Below, piece by piece: positions 47,436 through 56,696 of a stretch of 64,000 nt of DNA (positions are counted from its first letter, which is position 1; each line of letters begins with the position of its first letter). Position numbers and translations under genes: made by a program. The DNA comes from Martinezella calliandrae. GTDB taxonomy: Bacteria; Pseudomonadota; Alphaproteobacteria; Rhizobiales; Rhizobiaceae. The notes under the pieces are model-generated. The model had not been told where the DNA came from. It did not search any database and saw nothing but the letters and a program-made list of their open reading frames with translations. Where the stretch lies: assembly GCF_030272695.1 (NCBI RefSeq), contig NZ_JARFYN010000009.1, positions 62,001-126,000 of the forward strand, written 5' to 3'.

Positions 47436-50400
47436 ATGGACAATATAAGGAAATGGCTGAGTGAACTGAGGCTCGATCATCTCGTCGGTATCTTCGCCAA
47501 GAACCAAATAGATTTCGACAGCCTCCGCCTCCTCTCCGAAGAGGATCTGCAGGAGATGCGGATTCCTCTCGGGCCGCGCCGAAAAATCCTGGCCGGCATC
47601 AAGCTGCTAAATAGCGAACATGCGCTGTCCTCGCCGGCGGTCGAACGTCGGCAATTGACCATATTATTCTGCGATCTCGTCGGATCGACCGAATACGCAA
47701 CCCAGCTCGATCCTGAGGATTTCACCAAGCTTACACAAACCTATTTGGCGGCCTGCACGCGCGCCGTAAAAAGCCATAGCGGCATCGCCGCGAACTATAT
47801 CGGCGACGCATTCCAGGCCCTCTTCGGATATCCGATCGCAGAGGAAGATGATGGCGAGCGCGCACTGCGGCTTGCCTTCGATATTCTGCGGATCGTCCCA
47901 CAGATCGCCGTGCCGCGCGGACCGCCCTTGCGCGTGCGGATCGGTGTCGCAAGCGGATTGGTAGTGGTCGGAGATTTCGTCGGAGCGCCTGCGGGTGTCT
48001 CGACCGTCGCTCTCGGCTCGATCCCCAATCTGGCCCAAAGGCTGCAAACGCTTGCTGAACCGCAGACGATACTCACCGATCAGAAAACCTATGACGCCAC
48101 GGCCGGGGCCTTCGAGTTTACGGATCTTGGGCTGCAATCTCTCAAGGGATTTTCCTCACCGCTGCAAATCTGGCGTGCCGAAAAGGTCAAGGACCTGGAA
48201 AATCGTTTTGCAAAGAGAACGAGGCTGACGGAACTGGTGGACCGCCAGGAGGAAATGACCCACGTCCTTGGGCTGTGGCGGGAGGTGATTTCCGAGAATC
48301 GCGGCCATGCACTCTTGATCTCAGGTGAACCGGGAATCGGCAAGTCGCGGCTGGTTTTCGAGGTTCAGCGACAGATCCCACAATGCACCGTACTGACACT
48401 TCAGTGTTCCAGCGCCTATTCAAACAGCGCGCTCTTTCCGTTTCTCAGTCTGCTCAAGCGTTACGCCGGCATTGATGCCGAAGATGCGCCGGACATTTCC
48501 CTGGATAAGCTCGAGGCCGTCCTTTCGCTGAGCGAGGTGCCGATTTCGAGCTCGCTGCCGATCTTCGCCGATCTGCTGTCCGTGGAGCAAACACGTTATC
48601 CGGCTACCGATTTGACCCCGATGCGCCAACGGGATGTATCGCACAGGATCCTGATCGACTGGCTTCATCATGTTTCTCGGATCAGTCCAGTTCTGCTGAC
48701 AATCGAAGACGAGCATTGGATCGACCCCTCCTCGCGCGAGGTTGTCGGAATGCTCGTCGGAGAAGCTGTCTCCTTTCCGATGCTGATCCTGATCACCTCT
48801 CGCGAGCGGTCGCTCAGCTATGGCGCAGAGCCGGAGACATTATCCAAGATTGGCTTAGAGAGGCTGAACAGCGCCGAAGCCGAATTGCTCGTTCGTCACA
48901 TTGACGAAGGCAAAAGCCTGTCCAACGAGACGAGCCTGTCACTTTTGGCCAAGGCGGAGGGCGTTCCACTTTTCGTGGAGGAACTCACTCGCGCGGTGCT
49001 GGCAACAGGCACCGCCGCCGGTGGCAAAGTGCCGGATCCGCGGACGGCGACACTCGCCGTGCCCAGCTCGCTGCAATCGTCACTGCTCTCTCGTCTTGAT
49101 AAGATCGGCCCGGCAAAGGCAGTGGCCCAGATCGCGGCGGTGGTGGGACGCGAATTTGACGCAAAGCTCGTCGCCCACCTTTGTGGTGTCGCACCACCCG
49201 CCCTCGATCCAACACTCCGGCGGCTCGTTGAATCGGACATAGTTATCCGGCAGCCGTCGACCGGCGGCCAGAACTACGCTTTTGCTCACTCACTTTTACA
49301 GGAATCGGCCCGCGATACCTTATTGCGCGAACGACGCCGTGAACTTCACGGAAAAGTTGCTGAAGCTATCGAGCAAGTGCACCCAAAGCTCGCGGCGGAA
49401 CATCCAGAAGTCCTGGCCCAGCATTTCGCCGAAGCGGGGCTATTCGAGCGGGCTGCCGATTGCTGGCTTGCCGCAGGGCTTAACGTCGGCAAGACTTGGG
49501 CCAAGGTGGAAGCCGCGAACATGTTTGCAAACGGCCTGGAGTGCCTCGCCAAATTGCCGCCCTCGCCCGAGCGCGATCGCAAGGAGCTTCGTCTCGAACT
49601 GGAGCGCGGCGATGTGCTTTACGCGACATTCGGATATGTGACCGCCGGCGGTGGTGCTGCCTACCGCAATGTCCTGCGGCTCAGCGAAGAACTGGGAGAT
49701 ACCCAGGCACCGATACGCGCGCTCGACGGCATCTTTGGCACCGCCTTCAACTCCGCCCGCTTTGCAGACGCGCTCTGGGCAAGCGAACAGTTGATCGATA
49801 TCGGCAAGATTCGCGGCAGCCTCAGGGCAGCCGTTCTTGGGATGCAATTCAAGGGCATGAGCCTTTTTGCACAAGGCCATTTCACACAGGCACGCGAATA
49901 CCTCGAGGCGGCACTTCGCCATATCGCAGACGCCGACGAAATCGGCAGCGATTTTCCAAGCATGGCGATGTCGTATCTTGCATGGACTTTAGAACTGATT
50001 GGATTGGATCGTGAAGCCATCGAATTGTATCGCGCGGCGGAAGCTGATGCGCGTCGACATTCCGCCTACAGGCTTGCGGCCTATCTCGGCAACGGCTGCA
50101 TCCTCCACGCGTTGCGCGAAGATATTAAGCCATTGCGCCGCATGGTCGATGAGCTGTCCGTTCTTGCCGAAGAAAACGGTTTTCGCATGTGGCAGAACAT
50201 GGCCTATTTTTTCCATGGATGGCTCATGGTGCGATTGGACAACAACCTGTCCGGCCTCGCAAAGATGCGGCATACTTGCGACAACCTGGGAGAGCAGGAA
50301 ACCGACAAATCCTGTTATCTCGGCTTGCTTGCGGATTGCTATCTGCGATCGGGAGATCTCGACGGCTGCTTGGCGACCCTGAACCAAGCCCTGGAATTGG

Positions 50401-50600
50401 TCGCCAATACCGGCGAAAACTATTTCACGGCCGAGCTATTGCGCTTGAAAGGCGAAGCTTTGTCACGTGCCAATTCAGCGCTGGGAGAAGCGGAGAGCTG
50501 TTTGTCCAAAGCTATCGAATTCGCCCGCCTGCAGGAAGCACGAACCTGGGAAACGAAGGCGATGGACAGCCTCCACCGCATCCAGGGATTGAACGCATGA
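47436..50600 (+). CDS. SAM-class III cyclase-AAA ATPase-TPR protein
   Basis: 1054 residues from the ATG at 47436 (GGGGGAGG upstream). Domains in order: SAM domain 2-58 (IRKWLSELRLDHLVGIFAKNQID...LQEMRIPLGPRRKIL); class III nucleotidyl cyclase about 70-245 with metal Asp80 (LFCDLVGSTEYA) and Asp124 (NYIGDAFQALFGYP) and the Asn-Arg turn in NLAQRLQ; AAA_16-type ATPase with Walker A GEPGIGKSRLV near 297 and Walker B LLTIEDEHWID; a C-terminal TPR-like helical repeat region. This is a known large cyclase type in rhizobia, likely a signal-controlled cAMP producer. It follows the cytochrome gene by 109 bp. Confidence 0.88.
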   Translation: MDNIRKWLSELRLDHLVGIFAKNQIDFDSLRLLSEEDLQEMRIPLGPRRKILAGIKLLNSEHALSSPAVERRQLTILFCDLVGSTEYATQLDPEDFTKLTQTYLAACTRAVKSHSGIAANYIGDAFQALFGYPIAEEDDGERALRLAFDILRIVPQIAVPRGPPLRVRIGVASGLVVVGDFVGAPAGVSTVALGSIPNLAQRLQTLAEPQTILTDQKTYDATAGAFEFTDLGLQSLKGFSSPLQIWRAEKVKDLENRFAKRTRLTELVDRQEEMTHVLGLWREVISENRGHALLISGEPGIGKSRLVFEVQRQIPQCTVLTLQCSSAYSNSALFPFLSLLKRYAGIDAEDAPDISLDKLEAVLSLSEVPISSSLPIFADLLSVEQTRYPATDLTPMRQRDVSHRILIDWLHHVSRISPVLLTIEDEHWIDPSSREVVGMLVGEAVSFPMLILITSRERSLSYGAEPETLSKIGLERLNSAEAELLVRHIDEGKSLSNETSLSLLAKAEGVPLFVEELTRAVLATGTAAGGKVPDPRTATLAVPSSLQSSLLSRLDKIGPAKAVAQIAAVVGREFDAKLVAHLCGVAPPALDPTLRRLVESDIVIRQPSTGGQNYAFAHSLLQESARDTLLRERRRELHGKVAEAIEQVHPKLAAEHPEVLAQHFAEAGLFERAADCWLAAGLNVGKTWAKVEAANMFANGLECLAKLPPSPERDRKELRLELERGDVLYATFGYVTAGGGAAYRNVLRLSEELGDTQAPIRALDGIFGTAFNSARFADALWASEQLIDIGKIRGSLRAAVLGMQFKGMSLFAQGHFTQAREYLEAALRHIADADEIGSDFPSMAMSYLAWTLELIGLDREAIELYRAAEADARRHSAYRLAAYLGNGCILHALREDIKPLRRMVDELSVLAEENGFRMWQNMAYFFHGWLMVRLDNNLSGLAKMRHTCDNLGEQETDKSCYLGLLADCYLRSGDLDGCLATLNQALELVANTGENYFTAELLRLKGEALSRANSALGEAESCLSKAIEFARLQEARTWETKAMDSLHRIQGLNA

Positions 50601-50620
50601 GCCAAGTCTAATCGTCCCGT

Positions 50621-50651
50621 GGGCGTACCCGCTTGGAAGCAGGGCACGCCC
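50621..50651. terminator. possible bidirectional terminator between convergent genes
   Basis: GGGCGT (50621-50626) pairs with ACGCCC (50646-50651), with an inner CCCGC/GCAGGG partial stem. It lies between the cyclase stop and the DUF992 stop. No U-run is present, so the call is tentative. Confidence 0.45.
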
Positions 50652-50679
50652 CGGTGGGATTGGCTGGAGATAAGATACG

Positions 50680-51198
50680 CTAGTTTATCGCGGTCAGCGT
50701 CACCGACGTACCGGTAGCGGCAACATTGAGCCCGAGCTGGCCCGTCACGCTGATTAGCTGGAGATGGACTGAGCCCGAGGAGCCGCCCAGAAGAATGTTG
50801 GCACCAACGCCCGCGCCGACGGTTGCTTCGGCGGTGATGCCCGTATAAAGGCCACTCAACGCGCCATGATGATAGCCGGCTGTTGGCGCAAAGACGAGCC
50901 AGACAAGCCGGCTGCCAGTTGTGAAGCCGAGATCGACGCCTAATTTTCTGATGGCACCGTTATAGTGATCTATGCGCTCTCTTCCGACGGACGAACGGAA
51001 AACGCAATCGACTTCCTTCGCCGATCCGAGAACATACCCAACCCCGCCCCCGATATCGCAAGTGAGGTAACCGATCTTCACACCGTTGCGCTGGTCCGGC
51101 TCCTCGTAGGTTCTCTGCAAATCGGCCGCACGCGTGACCGCCGCGCCGGTGAAGATCAATGCCGCTGCTGATAATGCCATGGTGAGTAATTTTTTCAT
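50680..51198 (-). CDS. DUF992 domain exported protein
   Basis: 172 residues from the ATG at 51198 with AAGGAGAGG upstream. A signal peptide covers about 1-24 (KKLLTMALSAAALIFTGAAVTRA). The mature part (VKIGYLTCDIGGGVGYVLGSAKEVDCVFRS...ERIDHYNGAIRKLGVDLGFTTGSRLVWLVFAPTAGYHHGALSGLYTGITAEATVGAGVGANILLGGS) is the DUF992 family, found mainly in Rhizobiales. Its two cysteines could form a disulfide. Function is unknown. Confidence 0.88.
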   Translation of the reverse strand: MKKLLTMALSAAALIFTGAAVTRAADLQRTYEEPDQRNGVKIGYLTCDIGGGVGYVLGSAKEVDCVFRSSVGRERIDHYNGAIRKLGVDLGFTTGSRLVWLVFAPTAGYHHGALSGLYTGITAEATVGAGVGANILLGGSSGSVHLQLISVTGQLGLNVAATGTSVTLTAIN

Positions 51199-51444
51199 CT
51201 TTCCTCTCCTTGTCAGAGTATTCGGGGTGTAGGGCACCACTCGCCGAGCCATTAAAGTCGGCTCTGACTAACGCCTGTCATCACAGTACGATCCCAGAAA
51301 ATTGAGGCGGCTACTATCTTTATCACGATCATAATATAAGCGTTTGCGCAAGAGACGAGAACCAATGGACGCTTCACGTTTTGCGATCAGTTTGTCCAGC
51401 TCTACGTGCGACAATTGGATCGAGCGTGCGTGCCGCGGCCGAAA

Positions 51445-52707
51445 TTACGATCGGGCTTTCTGACGTACCACGCTACTTCCATTCGCCGCGAAAGCGAAGA
51501 CGTCGACTGGTTCGCCAAGGCCCTTGAGAGGGAAGGCGCCGAGGCTTTCCATCGCGGCTTCACAGCCTGCCATATCGACGAAGGCCTTGGAAAGCAGGAC
51601 GGGCCGTTTGACCTCCTTGGTCAGTGTTTCCAGTCGCGAAGCGACATTGACGGCCGGCCCGATGACCGTGAAGTCGAGGCGGCTGCGGGATCCGATGTTG
51701 CCATACATCACATCACCGACATGCACCCCGACGCCATAGCGCAGCACCTCTCGGCCATTCCGGCTATTTTCCTCATTCAGCGCGTCGACCGCCGCCTCGG
51801 CTTCGCTGATCGCTTGCAGAAGATTGGCACAAGCCTCGGGGTTGCTCAGCGGAAAAATCGCCAACAGCCCGTCACCCATGAATTTGAGGATCTCGCCGCC
51901 ATGTTTCTCGATCGGCTCCGACATCGCGTCGAAATAGCCGTTCAGAAGATCGATCACGTCGTCGCGCGGCCACATGTCCGAAATCGTCGTGAAATCGCGC
52001 AGATCGCAGATGAGGATGGCTGCGCCGACGGTGGTGCCGCTGCCGCGGGTGGTTGCACCGGCAAGGATCTGCTCGCTTGCATGTGGTCCCACATAGGTGC
52101 GCAAAAGCGTCCGGGCCAGGATGTTCTTCAGCCTGATCTCGCTTACCAGCGTCAGGGCTGGCAACAGATCCTTCAGGAAAGCGACATGCTCTTCGGTAAA
52201 GCCCCCCGGCACATCGGCGGCAAAGGTGACGATATGGCGCTTGCCGAGCGTGTGGTAGATCGGCCAGGCGATGTAGTCGGTCAGTCCCTCCGCATGCATT
52301 TCCTGGTAGAGCGGGTAAGCCGGCCGATCGGTGTCATCCAGGTATTCGAGATTTTGGCGAACCTCGGTGGCACCGTTGAAAATCTCGTTGATGGGGCTCG
52401 CCAGAAACTGCGGCGTCGTCTCTACGCCATAGCTGAAAGTGCTGAGATCGGCCTCCTTAAGTCCCGTGCGCCAGAGGATTCTTGCACCGAGCCATTGCGG
52501 ATGGAGGGTCCTGAAATGCAATGTCGCCCTCCCGACAGGGATGCCGGCCGCCCGCAGCTTCACGCACAGGTCCACGAGGATATTGTCGATGAAGCGTTGT
52601 TCGCGAGTGTCATGCACCAACCAATCGAGGATCGCACTCCGCCTTGTCGGCCAGCTTCCTTGGCTCTCAATATGCGATCCGACTGCCGCTTCCGGTGAAA
52701 GTTGCAT
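51445..52707 (-). CDS. class III adenylate/guanylate cyclase
   Basis: 420 residues. The N-terminal 200 residues form a sensor-like domain common in rhizobial cyclases (LHFRTLHPQWLGARILWR...PIYHTLGKRHIVTFAADVPGGFTEEHVAFLKDLLPALTLVSEIR). The cyclase domain has both metal aspartates (ICDLRDFTTISD and KFMGDGLLAIFP), the GVGVHVGDVMYGNIGSRSRLDFTVIGPAVNVASRLE segment, and a Lys and Arg in the expected positions, so it looks active. It is monocistronic. Its role may be cAMP signalling with unknown input. Confidence 0.9.
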   Translation of the reverse strand: MQLSPEAAVGSHIESQGSWPTRRSAILDWLVHDTREQRFIDNILVDLCVKLRAAGIPVGRATLHFRTLHPQWLGARILWRTGLKEADLSTFSYGVETTPQFLASPINEIFNGATEVRQNLEYLDDTDRPAYPLYQEMHAEGLTDYIAWPIYHTLGKRHIVTFAADVPGGFTEEHVAFLKDLLPALTLVSEIRLKNILARTLLRTYVGPHASEQILAGATTRGSGTTVGAAILICDLRDFTTISDMWPRDDVIDLLNGYFDAMSEPIEKHGGEILKFMGDGLLAIFPLSNPEACANLLQAISEAEAAVDALNEENSRNGREVLRYGVGVHVGDVMYGNIGSRSRLDFTVIGPAVNVASRLETLTKEVKRPVLLSKAFVDMAGCEAAMESLGAFPLKGLGEPVDVFAFAANGSSVVRQKARS

Positions 52708-52959
52708 TACCCATACCCCACGAATACTTACTCATTGTTGGCGCGCAAATGATCCGCGCCGAGGCGGAGAATATACGCCTGTTGTCGTGTCTCTGGAACG
52801 ACAATCGGCCCTCGCACATCGATTTTGTAAACCGATGCGCGAAGGTATATCACCTTCGTGCACGGCGTATTCAAGGGCAGATAAGGTCGACGTTGGCGTT
52901 TGTTAAGAGTGAGGCGGCGGCTTATTTGGCCGCCCTTTGTCTCCAAAGCAAGGAGCAGA

Positions 52960-55065
52960 TCAGACCGAACGGGCGATGGAATGAACTACCGGCTCCTCCA
53001 TAGGCATTGCCCTGGCCGTTCTTGCAAGAAACTCCGAGCCAGTCAGGGTAATTTGGCCGCTGGTGATGATCTGGTTCAGCGGTACAGGGCGACCCAGCAA
53101 ATATCCCTGTGCCTCATCACAGCCCTCCGCGCTCAAAAGCGCAAGTTGACCCTGTGTCTCGATGCCTTCCGCCAATACCGGAATCTCCAGGCTCTTGCCG
53201 AGAGCCAGCACAGCGCGAATGATCGCCTTGGCCTGCGGACTGGATTCGATTTCGCCCATAAAGGAGCGATCGAGCTTGATTTTGTCGAACGGGAAGGAGC
53301 GCAGCGTATCGAGCGACGAATACCCCGTCCCGAAATCGTCAAGGGCGATGCTAACGCCAAGTGCCTTGATTTGACGCAGCATATGGAGTGAACGCTCCCG
53401 ATCGGCAAAGATGGTCGATTCCGTTAGTTCCAATTCCAGTCGATCTGCTGGCAGTCCCGTTTCAATCAAGATTTCGAGGACGAGCTTCGGCAGGTCGCTG
53501 TGCACAAATTGGACCGGAGAAAGATTGACGGCAACCTTATACGGAGGTTCCCAAGACGCTGCCTTGGTGCAGGCGGTTCGCAGCACCCATTCTCCCATCT
53601 GATGGATCAGGCCATTTTCTTCCGCCAGCGGGATGAACTCCGAAGGCGGAATGAATCCATGTTGCGCATGCTCCCAGCGAAGCAGGGCCTCATATCCGCA
53701 GATTTCGCCGGTCGAGATGGACGTCTGCACCTGGTAGTGAATATCCAACTGGTTGTTTTCGATTGCTTGCCGAAGCTCGCTCGCCAGAGTCCTGCGAGCT
53801 CTGACGATTTCATCCATTGATTGCTCGTAGAAGCAAACCGCTCGCGTGATGTCCGTCTTGGCGCGGTACATGGCGAGGTCTGCATTATTGATCAGGGCCT
53901 CTTTGTTGTAGGCATTATCGGGGTAAAGAGCAATGCCAAGGCTGGCTCCCGGAGCGACCTCATAATCGTCGAGGCGAAGTGGCCTGAAGAGAGCGGCTTC
54001 GAGACGCGCCAGAAAATCGGAAAGGCCGGCCTGGTGCTGCATGCGGTAAACGGCAGCAAATTCATCGCCGCCGAGCCGGGAAGCGAACTCGCCGTCACCC
54101 AGAAGATTACTTATGCGCCGCGCGAGGATCTTCAGCACCTCGTCGCCGGCGGCATGGCCACGGAGATCATTGATCTCTTTGAAGCGGTCAAGATCAATGC
54201 CAATCAGAGCGACCTTACCGCCCGTTTCATCGGCGATACGGAGTTCTTGATCGAGATGTTCGTTGAAGCTCACCCTGTTCGGTAGGCCGGTTAAATTGTC
54301 ATTCATGGCCATGTGCCGAAGTCGTTCATAAGATTCGGCCCGCATGCTGGTATCGATAAGGTAGCTGGCAAGTCCGGCGCCGACGATGATCAACGCGACC
54401 GCGGCAACGGCCAGGGCAAGCGCCTGCAGAGCGGCCGGGTTCGAAAAAGAGCCGTCGATCAACATTGGAGAAACGTGGAACGCCGCCATTCCAGTGAAAT
54501 GCAGGCTGACGATCGCCAGCACCAGAACCCCCATCGCAATATATCTGTCGCTCCGAGAGACAAGCCGCATCGCGAAATGTAGTGCCAAGCCAGAAAATAT
54601 GACGGCGAGGAAGATCGATGCCACGAGGTAGGGCTTGTCCCATGAGACGATACCTTGCACCCGGTAAGCCATCATGCCGGTATAGTGCATCGCGACGATC
54701 GCAAGTCCGACGATACCACCCCCTACAATAGGTGCCAGCCGCGTTACGCCGCTCGCCGCCACAACAAGGCCCAGTTGAACACCGACCATGGCGACCAAAA
54801 GAGACACAATGGTCATGACCGGATCGAAGCTCACTGGGACATCCGGATAATAGGCCAACATCGCAATGAAATGCGTGCACCAGATCGCGGAGCCGGCTGC
54901 CGCCGTCGTCAGAAGATGCCAGCCGATCCGCTGTGCACCTGTCGTGCTGGCTGCCCGGTCGAACAGGCGGATGATAACCCAGGAGCCCGCGATGCATACA
55001 ACTGCTGCAACGATTACCAGCCAGATATTATGTTTGCCGACTATGCAGCCCAATACGGTCATCAT
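52960..55065 (-). CDS. MHYT-GGDEF-EAL cyclic-di-GMP protein
   Basis: 701 residues. The N-terminal MHYT domain spans residues 1-240, with several membrane helices and His-rich repeats (WHLLTTAAAGSAIWCTHFIAML, VGLAIVAMHYTGMMAY, VSLHFTGMAAFHV). The GGDEF domain has LGGDEFAAVY at about 330, so the active site is intact. The EAL domain starts with YEALLRWEH near 458 and contains LDDFGTGYSSL and the PFDKIKLDRSF segment. MHYT is thought to sense O2, CO or NO through copper. Both catalytic halves look competent, so net activity cannot be predicted. It could feed the Lap-like adhesin control, but it is not a LapD (no LapD_MoxY/HAMP). Confidence 0.92.
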   Translation of the reverse strand: MMTVLGCIVGKHNIWLVIVAAVVCIAGSWVIIRLFDRAASTTGAQRIGWHLLTTAAAGSAIWCTHFIAMLAYYPDVPVSFDPVMTIVSLLVAMVGVQLGLVVAASGVTRLAPIVGGGIVGLAIVAMHYTGMMAYRVQGIVSWDKPYLVASIFLAVIFSGLALHFAMRLVSRSDRYIAMGVLVLAIVSLHFTGMAAFHVSPMLIDGSFSNPAALQALALAVAAVALIIVGAGLASYLIDTSMRAESYERLRHMAMNDNLTGLPNRVSFNEHLDQELRIADETGGKVALIGIDLDRFKEINDLRGHAAGDEVLKILARRISNLLGDGEFASRLGGDEFAAVYRMQHQAGLSDFLARLEAALFRPLRLDDYEVAPGASLGIALYPDNAYNKEALINNADLAMYRAKTDITRAVCFYEQSMDEIVRARRTLASELRQAIENNQLDIHYQVQTSISTGEICGYEALLRWEHAQHGFIPPSEFIPLAEENGLIHQMGEWVLRTACTKAASWEPPYKVAVNLSPVQFVHSDLPKLVLEILIETGLPADRLELELTESTIFADRERSLHMLRQIKALGVSIALDDFGTGYSSLDTLRSFPFDKIKLDRSFMGEIESSPQAKAIIRAVLALGKSLEIPVLAEGIETQGQLALLSAEGCDEAQGYLLGRPVPLNQIITSGQITLTGSEFLARTARAMPMEEPVVHSIARSV

Positions 55066-55467
55066 TATCTAATAGCTTTCAAGGCGCAAAAGCGCGCTTA
55101 GCATTATTCTCTAAATTCTGTTTCTTTAATTCTAGTGAAGACTAGTCAGCCATTAAGCTGCCATTCGCAACGTCGAAATTATTATCAAACCTCACCGAAA
55201 TTTCCGGTCCTTGGCGGTTACGAGTGTCCTGCCCTGGATAGCGGAAATCGGCGTAAGCTTTGCAGCGTGGGATCTGCGCTCGCTTCGACTTGGTCTCCAA
55301 TCGAAGGCGGCATATTCGGGGTATGTGTCTGCCGCACCTTTTGTTGCTCGCAAATGTGATTATACCGGCATGCCGCTCAAGACTATGTCAGAGATAGTGT
55401 CGGACGTTCTCCGTTTGGCGGCGGTAGTCCGAGCGCAAGCAATAGAACCATCCCAAGGAGGTGATTC
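55066..55467. other. 402-bp divergent intergenic region
   Basis: Between the MHYT-GGDEF-EAL gene and the amidohydrolase gene. It should hold two promoters; AAGGAGGTGATTC precedes the ATG at 55468. No credible small gene is seen. Confidence 0.4.
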
Positions 55468-56634
55468 ATGAACCCGTCCGAAACATCGCGGATCATAGCA
55501 AACGAGGCCAAAAACTGGCGCCGCGAGATCCACCAATATCCGGAGCTTCTGTTTGACCTGCCGCGCACCTCGGCGATGGTGGTGGAGAAGTTGAAGGTTT
55601 TCGGCTGCGACGAGGTGGTGAGCGGGATTGCCAAATCGGGGGTCGTGGCGGTGATAAATGGCAACCGGGGTAATGGCAAGACAATCGCACTTCGTTGCGA
55701 CATGGACGCGCTGCCGATGTCGGAACAGACAAACTTGCCCTATGCGTCGAAAGTGCCGAACATGATGCATGCCTGTGGACATGACGGCCATACGGCCATC
55801 TTGCTCGGCGCCGCCAAACGCTTTGCCGCTGATCGTGATTTCGCCGGCAAGATCGTTCTGATCTTCCAGCCGGCGGAAGAAGGTGGCGGCGGCGGACGCG
55901 TCATGCTGGAAGAAGGACTGCTTGATCGATTTGGCATCGATGAAGTCTACGGGATGCACAATCAGCCGGGGCTTGCCGTTGGTTCGTTCGCCATCCGCAG
56001 CGGCCCGATGATGGCCGCAGGCGATCGCTTCGTCATCACCATCATTGGGCGGGGCGGCCATGCGGCTTCGCCGCATCTCGCCCGCGACCCAGTGCTTGTC
56101 GCATCGCATCTCATCGTCGCGCTCCAGTCGATCGCATCGCGCTTTACCGATCCATTCGATCCGGTGGTCATCTCCGTCACCTTCATCAGCGGCGGCGACC
56201 GGAAAGCGCTGAATGTCATCCCTCCCGCGGTTGAGGTCGGCGGCACGATCCGGACCATGCTGCCAGCGACGCGCCAGGCCGTCGAGCAACGGTTTCGCGA
56301 TGTGGTCTTGGGGACGGCAAAACTCTACGACGCGCAAGCAGAAATCGATTGGCGCCCGGGATATCCGGTGACCGTCAACAATGCCGAGAAGACTTCGGTT
56401 GCGATCACGGCCGCCAGGAGCATCGTCGGCGCCGAGCGTGTCGACGCGAACTGGCCGATGACGATGGGCTCGGAGGACTTTTCCTACATGCTTGAAAAGC
56501 GGCCCGGCGCGATCATCTGGCTCGGCAATGGCGACAGCGCCGACCTGCACAATCCGGCTTATGATTTCAATGACAATGCGATCGCTTACGGCATCGACTA
56601 TTGGGCCGCGCTGGTGGCGCAACAACTGTCATAG
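55468..56634 (+). CDS. M20 family amidohydrolase (hippurate hydrolase-like)
   Basis: 388 residues with a near-perfect AAGGAGGTGA site. Metal ligands are visible: Cys103 and His105 in HACGHDGHTA, Glu137-138 in PAEEGGGGG, His164 in GMHNQPG, and the His in LHNPAYDFND near the end. CDMDALPMSE and GSEDFSYM are typical. The family removes acyl groups from N-acyl amino acids, including hippurate or IAA-amino acid conjugates; the substrate cannot be told. Single gene. Confidence 0.92.
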   Translation: MNPSETSRIIANEAKNWRREIHQYPELLFDLPRTSAMVVEKLKVFGCDEVVSGIAKSGVVAVINGNRGNGKTIALRCDMDALPMSEQTNLPYASKVPNMMHACGHDGHTAILLGAAKRFAADRDFAGKIVLIFQPAEEGGGGGRVMLEEGLLDRFGIDEVYGMHNQPGLAVGSFAIRSGPMMAAGDRFVITIIGRGGHAASPHLARDPVLVASHLIVALQSIASRFTDPFDPVVISVTFISGGDRKALNVIPPAVEVGGTIRTMLPATRQAVEQRFRDVVLGTAKLYDAQAEIDWRPGYPVTVNNAEKTSVAITAARSIVGAERVDANWPMTMGSEDFSYMLEKRPGAIIWLGNGDSADLHNPAYDFNDNAIAYGIDYWAALVAQQLS

Positions 56635-56671
56635 CCGAGCAGGAGAGCGTAGTATTCGACTTGCTATGGGA

Positions 56672-56692
56672 CGTCGCCCGTCAAGGGCGACG
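56672..56692. terminator. bidirectional hairpin between convergent genes
   Basis: CGTCGCCC (56672-56679), 5-base loop, GGGCGACG (56685-56692): a perfect 8-bp stem between the stops of the amidohydrolase and the lyase-like gene. It lacks a T-run but is a plausible bidirectional terminator. Confidence 0.6.
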
Positions 56693-56696
56693 CCTG

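Noticed and set aside
51406..52698. 430-codon open frame on the plus strand
   Set aside because: Antisense to the class III cyclase at 51445-52707, which has full catalytic motifs.
52960..55065. MHYT-GGDEF-EAL protein considered as LapD
   Set aside because: It has an MHYT membrane sensor and intact catalytic motifs, while LapD proteins have a periplasmic LapD_MoxY domain, HAMP and degenerate GGDEF/EAL.
55360..56625. 421-codon open frame on the minus strand
   Set aside because: Antisense to the M20 amidohydrolase, which has all metal ligands and a strong ribosome site.
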